From Chloroflexus sp. Y-396-1 (lineage in GTDB: Bacteria; Chloroflexota; Chloroflexia; Chloroflexales; Chloroflexaceae): a stretch of DNA of 64,000 bases. Under the pieces are notes generated by a model that saw nothing but the letters and a program-made list of their open reading frames with translations, was not told the DNA's origin and searched no databases. Position numbers and translations under genes: made by a program. This document shows positions 9,058 through 18,864 of the stretch, piece by piece (the first letter of the stretch is position 1; every line of letters begins with the position of its first letter). The stretch lies in the NCBI RefSeq assembly GCF_000516515.1, contig NZ_KI911784.1, positions 186,001 to 250,000 of the forward strand. Direction: 5' to 3'.

Positions 9058-9140
9058 ACCATAGGCTCCAACGCGAATAAAACTGATGCCAGGGGTTATT
9101 CCCCGACATCACTGTATTCCGCACCGAATACCACATTGGC

Positions 9141-9443
9141 CTAGAATAGCCCTTTGAGACCACCGGTCAGTGGCTGCATTCGCTCTTCGGCCAGTTGCTG
9201 AGCTTTCCGTGAGGCATCATTGATCGCAACGAGCAAGAGGTCTTGCAACATATCAACATCGTTGGGGTCAACAACTTCAGGTGAGATAGTGATCGATTGC
9301 ACTTCACGGTGACCGTTCATCTTGACCGTCACTGCGCCACCACCAGCAGTTCCCTCAACAACCGTGGCCGCCAATTCTTCCTGTACCTTTTGCATCTGGC
9401 GCTGCATCTGTTGGGCCATTTGCATCAGTTGCCGCTGATTCAT
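9141..9443 (-). CDS. ybaB: YbaB/EbfC nucleoid-associated protein
   Basis: 100 residues from the ATG at 9443, which has AGGAGTGAG upstream; a longer in-frame extension to 9563 has no support. N-terminal amphipathic helix rich in Met/Gln (LMQMAQQMQRQMQKVQEEL), then GTAGGGAVTVKMNGHREV and DLLLVAINDASRKAQQL, the whole YbaB core. Binds DNA as a dimer. It precedes recR as in many bacteria. Confidence 0.93.
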   Translation of the reverse strand: MNQRQLMQMAQQMQRQMQKVQEELAATVVEGTAGGGAVTVKMNGHREVQSITISPEVVDPNDVDMLQDLLLVAINDASRKAQQLAEERMQPLTGGLKGLF

Positions 9444-9783
9444 AGACTCACTCCTTTGTCGTATACTTCCCCCACGCCAGACGGTACGTATCCGTTGTAC
9501 GTGTACCCTGATGGTACCTACATTGTATGTAGCGTACCACACTCCTGAACACCTGTACAGCAATATTCTAACCGAAGTTGTTATCCAATGCAGCAGCGCT
9601 CAGCCAACAGCGAGGACGTCTCGGAGCAAAGAGAGAGTGAGAGATAGGGATAGCATGACATATCAAGCATACCGGAAACGCTGAAAAACTCGCTCGCCTC
9701 TACTCCCTTCCTCAGCCATTTTGGGCGAGGAAGGGAGAAATAGCAGCGGGCAACTGTCGGCATAAGGAATGTTCAGACTTATG
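9444..9783. other. 340-bp spacer between ybaB and the AIM24-like gene
   Basis: No convincing gene. It contains a GTACC/GGTAC-rich stretch (about 9482-9537: several copies of GTAC in direct and inverted arrangement) that could hold the ybaB promoter region, and an 11-bp perfect palindrome at 9703-9737. Confidence 0.6.
9703..9737. repeat. CT/GA-rich palindrome (dispersed family)
   Basis: CTCCCTTCCTC (9703-9713) pairs perfectly with GAGGAAGGGAG (9727-9737) across a 13-base loop. Related palindromes occur at 44782-44816 and 52971-52997. Here it lies just after the stop of the AIM24-like gene and could end that transcript, but no U-run follows. Confidence 0.6.
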
Positions 9784-10734
9784 CTAATCATTCGTGAACA
9801 GACTGCCAAAACTAATTCCACCTCCACCACTTGAACTACTTGTAGGCATGTACTGGGCCAGTTTCTTGGCAAGATTCATTGCTGGCATCGTCTGGAGCCA
9901 AACCCGCCCCGGCCCACGGAGAGTAGTCAGGAACAGGCCCTCGCCGCCAAAGAGGATGTTCTTGAAGCCACGGACTATCTCCACATCAAAGTTGACCGTT
10001 GGTTCGTACATTGCCACATGGCCGGTATCGACCTTCAGCATCTGGTTGGCTTCGAGCGTATACTCAACGATCTCGCCGTCGAGTTCAACAAACGCCAAAC
10101 CAGGACCGGTCAGCTTTTGCATAATAAAACCTTCACCGCCGAAGAAACCGGCGCCGAGTTTGCGCCGGAAATGAATATCAAGCGACACACTGCGTTCGGC
10201 GCACATAAAGGCATCTTTCTGGCAAATCATTGTCTGCCCCGGCCCCAGATTGAGCGGGACGATTTTACCCGGAAGTTCGGCTGAGAAACCGATAATCCCC
10301 GGCCCTCCTTGCGGAGTGAAATTGACCATAAAGATCGACTCACCGGAGAGCATGCGCTTGAATGCCCCTCCCAGCCCACCTTCCATGTTAGTTTGCATCT
10401 GCACATTGGCACTCATCCAGCTCATTCCACCACGCTCAGAAAAGACCGTCTGTCCGGCAGGAACCTCGAGGATGACTGCCTGCATGGTTGTACCAATGAT
10501 CTTGTAGCGCAAGCCACTCGCTCCAACACCAGTACCAACAACCAGTGGATCCGGTAGGTCGAGCCGCTCACCGGGGCGGTTATCGTACACATCAGCCATG
10601 TTGGTAAATGTACCAGAAGGCGGTACCAGTGGCGGTGGCGTCGGTGTTGATGACGCCGGCATCAACCGTGCGCCGCAGTTGGTGCAAAAACGAGCATTAG
10701 GGGCTACCGGAGCGCCACACTGTGGACAATTCAT
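9784..10734 (-). CDS. Zinc-ribbon plus AIM24 (TIGR00266-type) domain protein
   Basis: 316 residues. An N-terminal zinc ribbon (CPQCGAPV...FCTNCGARL) is followed by a Pro/Thr linker (~27-45) and a ~230-residue AIM24/TRAP-like beta-sandwich domain with [46 protein letters not shown] and [14 protein letters not shown]. Bacterial AIM24 proteins are of unknown biochemical function. C-terminal Ser/Gly-rich tail ([12 protein letters not shown]). A single gene between ybaB and rho. Confidence 0.85.
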   Translation of the reverse strand: MNCPQCGAPVAPNARFCTNCGARLMPASSTPTPPPLVPPSGTFTNMADVYDNRPGERLDLPDPLVVGTGVGASGLRYKIIGTTMQAVILEVPAGQTVFSERGGMSWMSANVQMQTNMEGGLGGAFKRMLSGESIFMVNFTPQGGPGIIGFSAELPGKIVPLNLGPGQTMICQKDAFMCAERSVSLDIHFRRKLGAGFFGGEGFIMQKLTGPGLAFVELDGEIVEYTLEANQMLKVDTGHVAMYEPTVNFDVEIVRGFKNILFGGEGLFLTTLRGPGRVWLQTMPAMNLAKKLAQYMPTSSSSGGGGISFGSLFTND

Positions 10735-10814
10735 CAGAAACCTCCTTACATGAGAAGCGGAAGCATTCCAGGCACTATACTGTACGTATCTTGGATAGGC
10801 AAGGTTGCATCAGG

Positions 10815-12164
10815 CTAACTCTTACTTAGTGTCTGCAAAAATTCTGCGTTCGATTTCGTTTTCGCCATCCGAGTCAGCATCAGCTCCGTCCCCTCATTCT
10901 CGCCAAGCATACTCACCATGCGGCGCAACGTCCACACCTGGCGTAACGTATCAGGGCTAAGCAAGAGATCCTCACGCCGTGTCCCAGAACGCTGAATATC
11001 GATAGCCGGGAAGATTCGCTTTTCGGCCAGTTTCCGATCAAGGTGCAGTTCCATATTCCCGGTGCCCTTGAATTCCTCGTAGATCACATCGTCCATCCGT
11101 GATCCGGTATCAATGAGACAGGTGGCGATAATTGTCAATGATCCACCGTTTTCGATGTTCCGGGCCGCTCCAAAGAATCGCTTCGGCGGGTAAAGGGCAA
11201 CCGGATCGATACCACCAGACAGGGTGCGACCACTCGGTGGCATAGCGACGTTGTAGGCTCGCGCCAGGCGTGTAATCGAGTCCATCAAGATCACAACATC
11301 ATGCCCGATCTCCACCAGCCGTTTTGCACGCTCAAGCGTCATTTCGGCAACTTTCGTGTGGTTCTCGACCGGCTCATCAAACGTCGAAGAGATCACCTCA
11401 CCGCGCACAGAACGTCGCATATCAGTCACCTCTTCCGGCCGTTCACCGATGAGCAAAACCATGAGCGTAATATCGGGGTAATTGGTTGTAATACCGTTAG
11501 CAATCGCCTTGAGCAGCATCGTCTTTCCAGCTTTAGGTGGAGAGACGATAAGTCCGCGTTGACCACGTCCGATAGGAGCAATCAGATCAACTAGGCGTGT
11601 ATGCAAGAGGTTTGGCTCAGTTTCTAACTTAATCTGTTCGTTAGGAAAGATTGGCGTCAGTTGATCAAAGAAGGGACGTTTACGGGCAGTTTCAGGGTCT
11701 TGCTCGTTAATTTTCTCGACCCGCAGAAGAGAGTAGTAGCGCTCATTCTCTTTTGGTGGACGGATCTGCCCCCATATTCGATCACCACTGCGCAGAGCGA
11801 AGCGCCGAATCTGAGATTGCGATACATAAACATCTTCAGGGCTAGGCAGCATCCGGTTGCCACGAAGAAAGCCAAAACCCTCCGGCATAATATCCAGGAT
11901 GCCGTCGCTATAAATCGTGCCAAACTCGATAGCAGCGCGCTCAACAGTGGTACTATCGACGGCATTACTCTCGACAATAGGGGCAGGTTCGGCAACTGCA
12001 ACCGTTGGTGCAGATGTCATCATCTGCTTTGCATTCTGAGCTTCGATGAGTTTGTCAATGAGCTCACGTTTTTTCAGTGAGCTAATCCCTGAAATGTCAA
12101 GTTTACGCGCCATTTCGCGCAGATCAGCGAGCGTCTTTGTTTCAAGTTCAGCAACCGTCATCAC
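10815..12164 (-). CDS. rho: Transcription termination factor Rho
   Basis: 449 residues. N-terminal Rho_N helix bundle ([15 protein letters not shown]), a ~60-residue acidic/alanine linker, a cold-shock-like RNA-binding domain ([16 protein letters not shown]), and the RecA-like motor with Walker [12 protein letters not shown], Walker [17 protein letters not shown] and the R-loop region. All motor motifs look intact. RNA-dependent ATPase that ends transcription. The start uses the first of two ATGs after a GGAG site. A promoter about 285 bp upstream implies a long leader. Confidence 0.97.
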   Translation of the reverse strand: MMTVAELETKTLADLREMARKLDISGISSLKKRELIDKLIEAQNAKQMMTSAPTVAVAEPAPIVESNAVDSTTVERAAIEFGTIYSDGILDIMPEGFGFLRGNRMLPSPEDVYVSQSQIRRFALRSGDRIWGQIRPPKENERYYSLLRVEKINEQDPETARKRPFFDQLTPIFPNEQIKLETEPNLLHTRLVDLIAPIGRGQRGLIVSPPKAGKTMLLKAIANGITTNYPDITLMVLLIGERPEEVTDMRRSVRGEVISSTFDEPVENHTKVAEMTLERAKRLVEIGHDVVILMDSITRLARAYNVAMPPSGRTLSGGIDPVALYPPKRFFGAARNIENGGSLTIIATCLIDTGSRMDDVIYEEFKGTGNMELHLDRKLAEKRIFPAIDIQRSGTRREDLLLSPDTLRQVWTLRRMVSMLGENEGTELMLTRMAKTKSNAEFLQTLSKS

Positions 12165-12448
12165 GACACATTCTCCTTGGAAACAGTCAGAAACAGATAA
12201 ACGTATCGAAATAGTGAAGAGTACCTCAATTTAATCTGCCAGATGGCGAGATTGCAGGTGATGGATGAATGACAGCATGGTAAAACAGACTTTGTTCCTG
12301 ATGATGAAACCCGTAATTTGTACTCGAATTCGCAGATATATACCTGATCGTGCCGGAGCGGCAATGTAACACTGGGGAAGTCATTGTAGCGCCATCAGCG
12401 CTGTCATCTCAGAACGAGACACGTATGTTGTGTTTGGGATTTGGCGAT

Positions 12449-12478
12449 AGTATAACACAAATGTCAAGATCAAGGCAA
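12449..12478 (-). promoter_or_regulatory. Candidate rho promoter with long leader
   Basis: On the minus strand: TTGCCT (12478-12473), 18-bp spacer, TATACT (12454-12449). The transcript would have a leader of about 280 nt before the rho ATG at 12164. Long rho leaders are used for autoregulation by attenuation in other bacteria; that role is inferred here. Confidence 0.5.
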
Positions 12479-12680
12479 CTGTCGATGAGTAATACCTTTC
12501 AACGTTTTCAGCTTCAAGCTATACCCGATGACCAAACTGCTCAACAATGGCGAGAGCGCAACCAACCTCACGCACTCGCTGCCGATACATCCCGATCCAC
12601 GCCATCACCAGGTATGCAAGCCTCTGGCCCGCCTTGTGCTGGGCGTAGCGACCCATTAGTTGGCGCACCAGGACGCTATC

Positions 12681-12734
12681 AACCCCTAGGCTCTCCTCTT
12701 ACAGGGGGTTAGGAAGGGGTAAACCGGCCCCTAC
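12681..12734. repeat. G-rich inverted repeats of the GGGGC/GCCCC family
   Basis: AACCCCT (12681-12687) pairs with AGGGGGTT (12703-12710, one extra G). Directly after it, AGGAAGGGGT...CGGCCCCTACC forms a second imperfect palindrome. The same pattern, GGGGC...GCCCC with a short centre, recurs at 13002-13031 and 50515-50537. Confidence 0.45.
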
Positions 12735-13001
12735 CAATACGTTTTCATTGGGAATGATTCGGTGAGACAACAGGAGCGTGAGCACAGACTACCTCAGAAT
12801 GCGAAGATGCGAATCTTCTCACACTCTGGGGATTGGTTGAGAACCCGTACCTACCTACTGCTCCCGCATCTTTTCTCCTTCATCTATTATCTACCACTAC
12901 CGGATAGGGAAAGAGCCTTGAAACGTTCTACTGATTTGCAGGGCAAGACGATGCCATCCATACCATCCATTGCTATAACCGGTAAGTGCTATAACTCGAA
13001 C

Positions 13002-13031
13002 GGGTAGGGGCGGCCTGGCCTGCCCCTACCC
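13002..13031. terminator. Perfect 10-bp palindrome after apt
   Basis: GGGTAGGGGC (13002-13011) pairs with GCCCCTACCC (13022-13031) around a GGCCTGGCCT loop, 27 bp beyond the apt stop on the minus strand. No clear U-tract follows, so it may be a repeat used as a processing or termination site rather than a canonical terminator. Confidence 0.5.
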
Positions 13032-13057
13032 CTTCATAGGTCGTACTACCATCAACA

Positions 13058-13579
13058 TCAAAACTGGATGAGCGAGAAGACCGAGCGATCGCGCAGGCGC
13101 TCACGACCATTGAGAAAGGTTAGCTCGATCACAAAAGCCAGTTCGGCGACTCGCCCGCCAGCCATCTCGATTAAATCGCATGCCGCAGCAATCGTACCTC
13201 CGGTCGCCAGCAGATCATCAACGACTAATACCCGCGCCCCTGGCTGAAACGCATCACGATGTATCTCAAGTCGATTGGTGCCATACTCGAGCTGGTATTC
13301 GATCTGATAGGTTGCCGCCGGCAGTTTGCCCGGTTTGCGGATTGGTACTAGGCCAACACCAAGCCGATAGGCAAGCGGTGCGCTGAAAATAAAACCTCGA
13401 GACTCGATCCCTACTACTGCATCGATATGCTGATCACGGTAACGCTCGTGCAGACGGTCAATCACTTCACCGAACGCTGGGCCATTTCCGATAAGCGTTG
13501 TAATGTCCTTAAACTGGATACCGGGGATGGGAAAGTCGGGAATGTTTCTGATCAGACTGGCCAGATCCTGCTGCGTCAT
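13058..13579 (-). CDS. apt: Adenine phosphoribosyltransferase
   Basis: 173 residues from the ATG at 13579, which follows GGAGGGTGT; an upstream in-frame extension to 13645 would run over the promoter. Core motifs: IPDFPIPGIQFKDIT near the N-terminus, GIESRGFIFSAPLAYRLG, and the PRPP-binding loop VLVVDDLLATGGT. Converts adenine and PRPP to AMP in purine salvage. The C-terminus lists LTFLNGRERL, usual for Apt. Transcribed alone. Confidence 0.96.
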   Translation of the reverse strand: MTQQDLASLIRNIPDFPIPGIQFKDITTLIGNGPAFGEVIDRLHERYRDQHIDAVVGIESRGFIFSAPLAYRLGVGLVPIRKPGKLPAATYQIEYQLEYGTNRLEIHRDAFQPGARVLVVDDLLATGGTIAAACDLIEMAGGRVAELAFVIELTFLNGRERLRDRSVFSLIQF

Positions 13580-13613
13580 ACACCCTCCATCTCTAATCGT
13601 CTGCCCACGCGCT

Positions 13614-13619
13614 ATTATA
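13614..13619 (-). promoter_or_regulatory. -10 element of apt
   Basis: TATAAT on the minus strand, 35 bp upstream of the apt ATG, preceded by a T-rich stretch. The -35 is not clear. Its position excludes the longer apt start. Confidence 0.5.
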
Positions 13620-13787
13620 GAAAATTCGCTAATGTACGCATGCAATAGTATGCACTTCTGTTCACAATTTAAAGAGATCGATCTGCCTAATTCATCATAG
13701 CATTATTTTCTCGCACTTGGTGGTATCTTGCCTGGCATAGTACAATGAGTGGGTAACGAGATCACCGAATTCAGGTGTAAACCACTT

Positions 13788-14723
13788 ATGAATGCTATCG
13801 AATGCTATAAACTCAGTCGGCGTTTTCGGTCCCTGATTGCAGTAGACCAGCTCGATCTCTCCATTCCGGTTGGTACAATCTTTGGCTTTCTTGGTCCTAA
13901 CGGCGCCGGTAAGACGACCACCGTGCGGATGCTGTGCGCCCTGATAGCACCTTCCACTGGCAGCGCCCGCGTGGCTGGTTTTGACATCCAGACCGAGGCT
14001 GAGGCAGTACGGGCAAATACCGGTATTTTGACTGAAACACCTGGTCTTTACGATTCGCTCAGCGCGATGGAGAATTTGACCTTTTTTGCTCGTCTCTACG
14101 GACTTTCAAGCGTGCAAGCAACTGAGCGCGCAACTTATTATTTGCGTCTTTTCGAGCTTTGGGATAGGCGAAATGAACCGGTTGGTGGATTCTCAAAAGG
14201 CATGCGCCAGAAACTGGCGATTGCGCGTGCCTTGTTGCACGATCCGGCAGTGCTCTTTCTCGACGAACCAACTTCTGGGCTCGATCCGGCAGCGGCGCGG
14301 GCCGTGCGCGATCTGATCAAGTCGTTACGGGCAAGTGGCCGTACCATCTTTCTTACAACTCACAACCTAGCGGAAGCTGATGAGTTGTGCGACTTGATCG
14401 CAGTGTTTCGCACGCGGCTGATTTCGCTTGATACACCAACTAATCTCCGCACCCGGCTGTTTGGCCGCGGTGTGCAAGTCAAGCTGGCTGGCCCGGCTGC
14501 ATCGCTGGTAACAATCGTGCAAGCATTACCATTTGTCATCGACGTGACAGCCGACGAGCAGACTCTTTTTATTCGTCTGACCGATCCTGAACGTGATAAT
14601 CCGATGTTGGTACGGGCGTTAGTTGCAGCCGGTGCCGATATTTGCTATCTTGAACCTTTTACACCATCACTTGAAACCGTTTATCTTGAGCTGATGCAAG
14701 AGAGCGTGGAGGTTGGTACGTAG
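13788..14723 (+). CDS. ABC transporter ATP-binding protein (ABC-2 exporter type)
   Basis: 311 residues from the ATG at 13788; the earlier in-frame GTG at 13749 adds residues without similarity to the family. Walker A GPNGAGKTT, Q-loop region NTGILTETPGLYDSLS, signature GGFSKGMRQKLAIARAL, Walker B VLFLDEPTSGLDP and H-loop TTHNLAEADELCD are all present. A C-terminal ~90-residue DUF4162-like extension is typical of drug/lipid ABC-2 exporters. Partner permease starts about 100 bp downstream. Substrate unknown. Confidence 0.93.
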   Translation: MNAIECYKLSRRFRSLIAVDQLDLSIPVGTIFGFLGPNGAGKTTTVRMLCALIAPSTGSARVAGFDIQTEAEAVRANTGILTETPGLYDSLSAMENLTFFARLYGLSSVQATERATYYLRLFELWDRRNEPVGGFSKGMRQKLAIARALLHDPAVLFLDEPTSGLDPAAARAVRDLIKSLRASGRTIFLTTHNLAEADELCDLIAVFRTRLISLDTPTNLRTRLFGRGVQVKLAGPAASLVTIVQALPFVIDVTADEQTLFIRLTDPERDNPMLVRALVAAGADICYLEPFTPSLETVYLELMQESVEVGT

Positions 14724-14825
14724 TGGTACGACTCAGAGCGTTAATGAGACAGGGAGGATCTCGTCTACGATGACTACCGGTGAGGGCGCTTGGATGGTGA
14801 CGAACATTATGATAAAGGAGTATAG

Positions 14826-15620
14826 ATGATTCGTTGGGAACGGGTCAAGGTCATTATTGACAAAGAGTGGCTAGAACTGCGCCGTTCACGCAGTTTACTG
14901 GCGGGGATGTTGTTGCCGCCACTCCTCCTTCCGCTGTTCACGCTTGGGCTTATATTTGCGATGGGGATTGTTAGTGATCCCGACACAGCCGACATTCCGG
15001 CGGTAGCGGTTGATCCAACCCTGGCAAATCTGTCACTCGAAGCACTGGCCCAGGTCATCTTCGGACGGCAATTTTCCGTTCTCTTTCTCTTGTTGCCGAT
15101 GATTATTCCGAATGTACTGGCTTCATACAGCATTGTGGGCGAGAAGAATCGGCGGACGCTTGAGCCATTGTTAGCGGCGCCAATTACGGTAAGCGAGTTA
15201 CTGGTAGGAAAAGTACTGGCAGCGGTTATTCCCGGTATTCTACTGACATGGCTCTGTGCCACGATTTTCGCCATCGGCCTGGTGCTGGTCGTGGTTGATC
15301 CGGTGGTGCCAACACTTGTTTTCCAGCCTGGCTGGTTGATCATGCTCATTTTCGCCAGTCCACTCCTGGCAGCAATTTCGGTGGCGCTTACCGTCATGAT
15401 CTCCTCACGAGTAAATGATCCGCGAAGTGCGCAGCAGATCGCCGGGGTTCTGATTGTGCCGGTCATGTTGCTCTTCTTCGGTCAGATGTTGGGTCTTTTT
15501 GTGCTTGATGTTATGATGGGTTTGAACTTCTCGCTAGTGTTATCTCTCCTTGCCATCGGTCTGATCTGGTTAGCAGCGAAAGTATTTCAGCGTGAGGAAA
15601 TTCTCACTCGTTGGCGCTAA
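14826..15620 (+). CDS. ABC-2 type transporter permease
   Basis: 264 residues with six predicted membrane segments: one near residues 20-45 (LLAGMLLPPLLLPLFTLGL), an extracytoplasmic loop, then helices after 85. The cytoplasmic motif SIVGEKNRRTLEPLLAAPIT is the ABC-2 permease hallmark that docks on the ATPase. A GGAG ribosome binding site precedes the ATG. Works with the ATPase encoded upstream; substrate unknown. Confidence 0.92.
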   Translation: MIRWERVKVIIDKEWLELRRSRSLLAGMLLPPLLLPLFTLGLIFAMGIVSDPDTADIPAVAVDPTLANLSLEALAQVIFGRQFSVLFLLLPMIIPNVLASYSIVGEKNRRTLEPLLAAPITVSELLVGKVLAAVIPGILLTWLCATIFAIGLVLVVVDPVVPTLVFQPGWLIMLIFASPLLAAISVALTVMISSRVNDPRSAQQIAGVLIVPVMLLFFGQMLGLFVLDVMMGLNFSLVLSLLAIGLIWLAAKVFQREEILTRWR

Positions 15621-15752
15621 ATGTACTTGCGCGAGCGGATATAATTGAGTGAAGAAGGAAGCAATGAGCGGCGACAAAACCAGTACCATGCAGGATACCG
15701 GTGGTTCAGTACTCGTTCGCTCTCACAACCACCCTGCGATAGGGAGTGGTCT

Positions 15753-17753
15753 ATGGAAGTGACGTCCCGGCCCATGTACGAGGTATTGACCTCACAACCA
15801 CCTGATTTGATAGGGGCAATCCGTGAGACAATACCGTCGATTGGCATGTTGATCGATGCACTTGAGCAACGCACCGATCCGGCGGTACGTCTAAGCCTGC
15901 TCCGTCAGATTGGTGCCGAGTGGTACACCTGTGGTGGAACGGCTGAGGTATTGACCGAGTTGGGTTTGCATCTTGCGGCTCACCTCCCAATGGCACAAGG
16001 GATTGTTGTGAGTGAGTTACTACTAGCCTTCGGAGCCGCTCAGGAGGAGCAACGCACCCGCGAATGGGAAGCCCGGCTGGTGGCGCGGGCAACCCAGCTC
16101 GATGGTTTGCATCGGATTATTTCGGCAGCCAATTCAACCCTCGACCTGGACTCTTCACTGCAAACGGTCGCCGAGACGGTAGCCCAGGTGATGAATGTGG
16201 AGGCCTGTTCGATCTACCTCTACGACAAACACCGTGATGAGCTGGTCTTACGGGCAACGCACGGCTTAAATCGAGCGGCGGTTGGGCAGGTCGTGGCCCG
16301 CCTCGGCGAAGGAGTGACCGGTTGGGCAGCGCAGTTGGGTTATCCCGTAGCTGTACACGACGTACATAAAGATCCACGTTACCAACGGGAACCACAACTC
16401 GGTGAAGAGCTGTTCCGCTCGATGCTGGCAGTACCGATTGTGCTCTTCTCAGCCGAGCGGTTTCAATTTAGTGCCGATAAATTGCAAGGCGTTATTAACG
16501 TCCAGACGATTGTGCCACGCGATTTTACCCAAGAAGAGATATCGTTTGTTGAGACAGCAGCCGGCGAACTTGCGTTTTTTATTGCAAATGCCAAACTCTA
16601 TCAGCAAACCGATGAACGGTTACATCAGAAGTTGCGCGAGTTGACAACCCTGCAACAGGTATCGAAGTCGATTGCCGAGCAAATTGGGCTGCAAGATGTG
16701 CTCAATTTGATCGTCGAGAAGGCCGTTGATCTCTCAAAAGTCGACCGGGCGTCAATTTTCCAGGTAGGCGAGGATGGCAAGTTGAAACTGGTTGCCAGTT
16801 ATGGTGGAGAGGGCGATGGGGTACGCGATCTGATTATTCAGACGGTACGTGATGGCCGACCGCTGGCGGTGATGAACGCCTATCAAGATGCACGGTTTCC
16901 ACAACTACCGGCAGTCGCTCGTGAAGAGAATTTTTATTCACTCTTCTGTATGCCGTTGCGGGCTAGAGGCCGTACCATCGGTGGCATTTGTCTCTATCGT
17001 CGTGAGCCACATCTGTTTGATTACGAACAGGTGCGGCTCCTGAATACCTTTGCCGATGAAGCAGCGATTGCCATTGAGAACGCACGTCTGTACGAAGAGA
17101 GTCTACGTGCGTTACGAATCAAATCGGCTTTGTTGCAAGAAATGCACCATCGAGTGCGCAATAATCTGCAAACAATTGCCGCCCTACTCGCTATGCAGTT
17201 GCGTCGGCTCGATCCGACCAGTCCTGGCGCAAAAGCGCTCCGTGAGAGTGCCGCTCGTATTCAGGCAATTGCGGCCATTCATAATCTCCTCTCGCGCGAC
17301 GACATTGGCGTAACCACTGTCAGTGCGGTGGCTCGTCAAGTGATCGAGAGCGTGCAAAGCACTCTCTTCGAGACGGATATTCGAGTTGACTTCGCCTTTC
17401 TTGGTGATGAGGTGCGCATTGGTTCGCGCGATGCAACTGTGTTAGCGTTGGTCATTAACGAGCTGATTGACAATGCTTTGACACACGGGCTAGGTGTTGA
17501 AGGTGGTCGGATCGAAGTTGAAGCCGTGTTAAAGCATGGGCAGGTTATGGTTGAAGTACGCGATGACGGGCCGAAACATCCGCCGCCACCATCACGACAG
17601 AGCAGTGGTCTGGGTTTACAAATTATTGAAACGCTTGTCAAGGGTGATTTGAACGGCTCGTTTAGTCTGACTCGTGATGTCGAAGCGGGCTGGACACGAG
17701 CACGGATCTGTTTTCCGCAACGCATCATCGATGAGGAACGGATTGAGGTCTAA
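15753..17753 (+). CDS. GAF-GAF sensor histidine kinase (HisKA_2 class)
   Basis: 666 residues from the ATG at 15753, which has GGGAG upstream; a TTG/ATG-poor extension to 15645 is less likely. N-terminal ~110 residues uncharacterised, a short coiled linker, then GAF 1 (~residues 130-280; DSSLQTVAETVAQVM, ACSIYLYD) and GAF 2 (~300-450; VDRASIFQVGEDG). The dimerisation box has the phospho-acceptor His in LLQEMHHRVRNNLQTIAALL, typical of HisKA_2, and the HATPase has VINELIDNALTHG and SGLGLQIIETLV. No membrane segment, so a cytoplasmic sensor. No response regulator is adjacent. Confidence 0.92.
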   Translation: MEVTSRPMYEVLTSQPPDLIGAIRETIPSIGMLIDALEQRTDPAVRLSLLRQIGAEWYTCGGTAEVLTELGLHLAAHLPMAQGIVVSELLLAFGAAQEEQRTREWEARLVARATQLDGLHRIISAANSTLDLDSSLQTVAETVAQVMNVEACSIYLYDKHRDELVLRATHGLNRAAVGQVVARLGEGVTGWAAQLGYPVAVHDVHKDPRYQREPQLGEELFRSMLAVPIVLFSAERFQFSADKLQGVINVQTIVPRDFTQEEISFVETAAGELAFFIANAKLYQQTDERLHQKLRELTTLQQVSKSIAEQIGLQDVLNLIVEKAVDLSKVDRASIFQVGEDGKLKLVASYGGEGDGVRDLIIQTVRDGRPLAVMNAYQDARFPQLPAVAREENFYSLFCMPLRARGRTIGGICLYRREPHLFDYEQVRLLNTFADEAAIAIENARLYEESLRALRIKSALLQEMHHRVRNNLQTIAALLAMQLRRLDPTSPGAKALRESAARIQAIAAIHNLLSRDDIGVTTVSAVARQVIESVQSTLFETDIRVDFAFLGDEVRIGSRDATVLALVINELIDNALTHGLGVEGGRIEVEAVLKHGQVMVEVRDDGPKHPPPPSRQSSGLGLQIIETLVKGDLNGSFSLTRDVEAGWTRARICFPQRIIDEERIEV

Positions 17754-17886
17754 AAGCGCGGCAGCTTGCGAGCCATGGGATCAAACCGCGCTGACACGTA
17801 CCGGTCGGGAGTAGTAATCAGTAGGTGATGAGAGGAGTCGGCAGGTACTACCTGGTATAAGGTCGAGTTATATCGTTGGAGGTGTT

Positions 17887-18852
17887 GTGGAACCGACAAT
17901 CTGGGCGTGGATTGGCTTTCACGCAGTCATTTTTCTCGTTTTAGCGCTCGATCTTGGTCTCTTCCACCGTCATTCGCACAAAGTTTCTCTTCGTGAAGCC
18001 GGATTATGGACACTGGTCTGGATCACGTTGTCACTGGCGTTCAACGGCCTGATCTGGTGGTGGCGTGGCCCTGAAGATGGCTTGAATTTTCTTACCGGCT
18101 ACCTGGTAGAGTATTCGTTAAGCGTTGATAATATTTTTGTATTTGTGCTCCTGTTTAGCTACTTCCGCGTGCCACCGCAATATCAACACCGAATCCTCTT
18201 TTGGGGCATTTTAGGTGCTCTGATCATGCGTGGAACGATGATCTTGCTCGGATCGGCATTAGTTGCACGATTTGAGTGGATTCTCTACCTGTTTGGTCTC
18301 TTTTTGTTGGTTACCGGCATCCGCTTAATTTTTCAGGATGATGAGCCTGAAGTCGACCCGCAACGAAATCTTCTAGTACGACTGGCACGACGAGTCCTGC
18401 CAATCACCACTGAGACGCACGGCGACCGTTTCTTCGTTCATGAGCAAGGTCGTTATAATGCAACACCGCTCTTCCTTGTGTTGTTGATTGTCGAAAGTAC
18501 TGATCTTCTGTTTGCCGTTGACTCTATTCCGGCCATTTTCGGCATCACCCACGATCCATTTATCGTCTATACCTCAAATATCTGCGCTATTCTGGGCCTC
18601 CGTTCACTCTATTTTCTGCTAGCTGGCGTGATGGAGTCGTTCTACTACCTGCGCTTTGGGCTGGCCATTATTCTGTCGTTCATTGGGGTCAAGATGTTAA
18701 CACCGCTCATTACCGGCTGGTTTTTGGGCGGTCATGGTCTACACATCCCCACCACCGCCTCGCTATCGGTCATCGTCGTGACGCTGTTGGTATCGGTGAT
18801 CGCATCAATTATCCGTTCGCACCGCTTGGCTCACGTAATCGACTCGCACTAA
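17887..18852 (+). CDS. TerC/Alx family integral membrane protein
   Basis: 321 residues, GTG start after GGAGGTG. About nine hydrophobic segments. The two TerC signature acidic motifs are present: EYSLSVDNIFVFVLLF near residue 78 and VLLIVESTDLLFAVDSIPAIF near residue 200. The family includes Alx and other Mn2+ exporters or metal-homeostasis proteins, some of which assist metalation of secreted enzymes. The 130-bp upstream region has GGAGTAG but does not show a full yybP-ykoY riboswitch. Confidence 0.93.
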   Translation: MEPTIWAWIGFHAVIFLVLALDLGLFHRHSHKVSLREAGLWTLVWITLSLAFNGLIWWWRGPEDGLNFLTGYLVEYSLSVDNIFVFVLLFSYFRVPPQYQHRILFWGILGALIMRGTMILLGSALVARFEWILYLFGLFLLVTGIRLIFQDDEPEVDPQRNLLVRLARRVLPITTETHGDRFFVHEQGRYNATPLFLVLLIVESTDLLFAVDSIPAIFGITHDPFIVYTSNICAILGLRSLYFLLAGVMESFYYLRFGLAIILSFIGVKMLTPLITGWFLGGHGLHIPTTASLSVIVVTLLVSVIASIIRSHRLAHVIDSH

Positions 18853-18864
18853 AGGAGCAGTCTT

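Larger units (their letters stand above)
12165..13057. other. 890-bp gene-free region between rho and apt
   Basis: No protein-like frame found. From right to left it contains the apt terminator-like palindrome (13002-13031), two further GGGG/CCCC inverted repeats (12681-12734), a candidate rho promoter (12449-12478) and the long rho leader, with a small AGCGC/GCGCT hairpin at 12388-12402. Confidence 0.6.

Noticed and set aside
12350-13007. Frames in the rho-apt spacer (about 80-120 codons).
   Set aside because: Low-complexity and palindrome-derived composition, no convincing start sites and no family resemblance.
14807-15466. Long minus-strand frame opposite the ABC-2 permease.
   Set aside because: A shadow of a hydrophobic plus-strand gene; it is Ser/Arg/Thr-rich in an unnatural way and lacks a ribosome binding site.
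17754-17886. Possible yybP-ykoY (Mn2+) riboswitch upstream of terC.
   Set aside because: Only a GGGAGTAG-like element is present. The matching second stem and the spacing of the known consensus are not seen.
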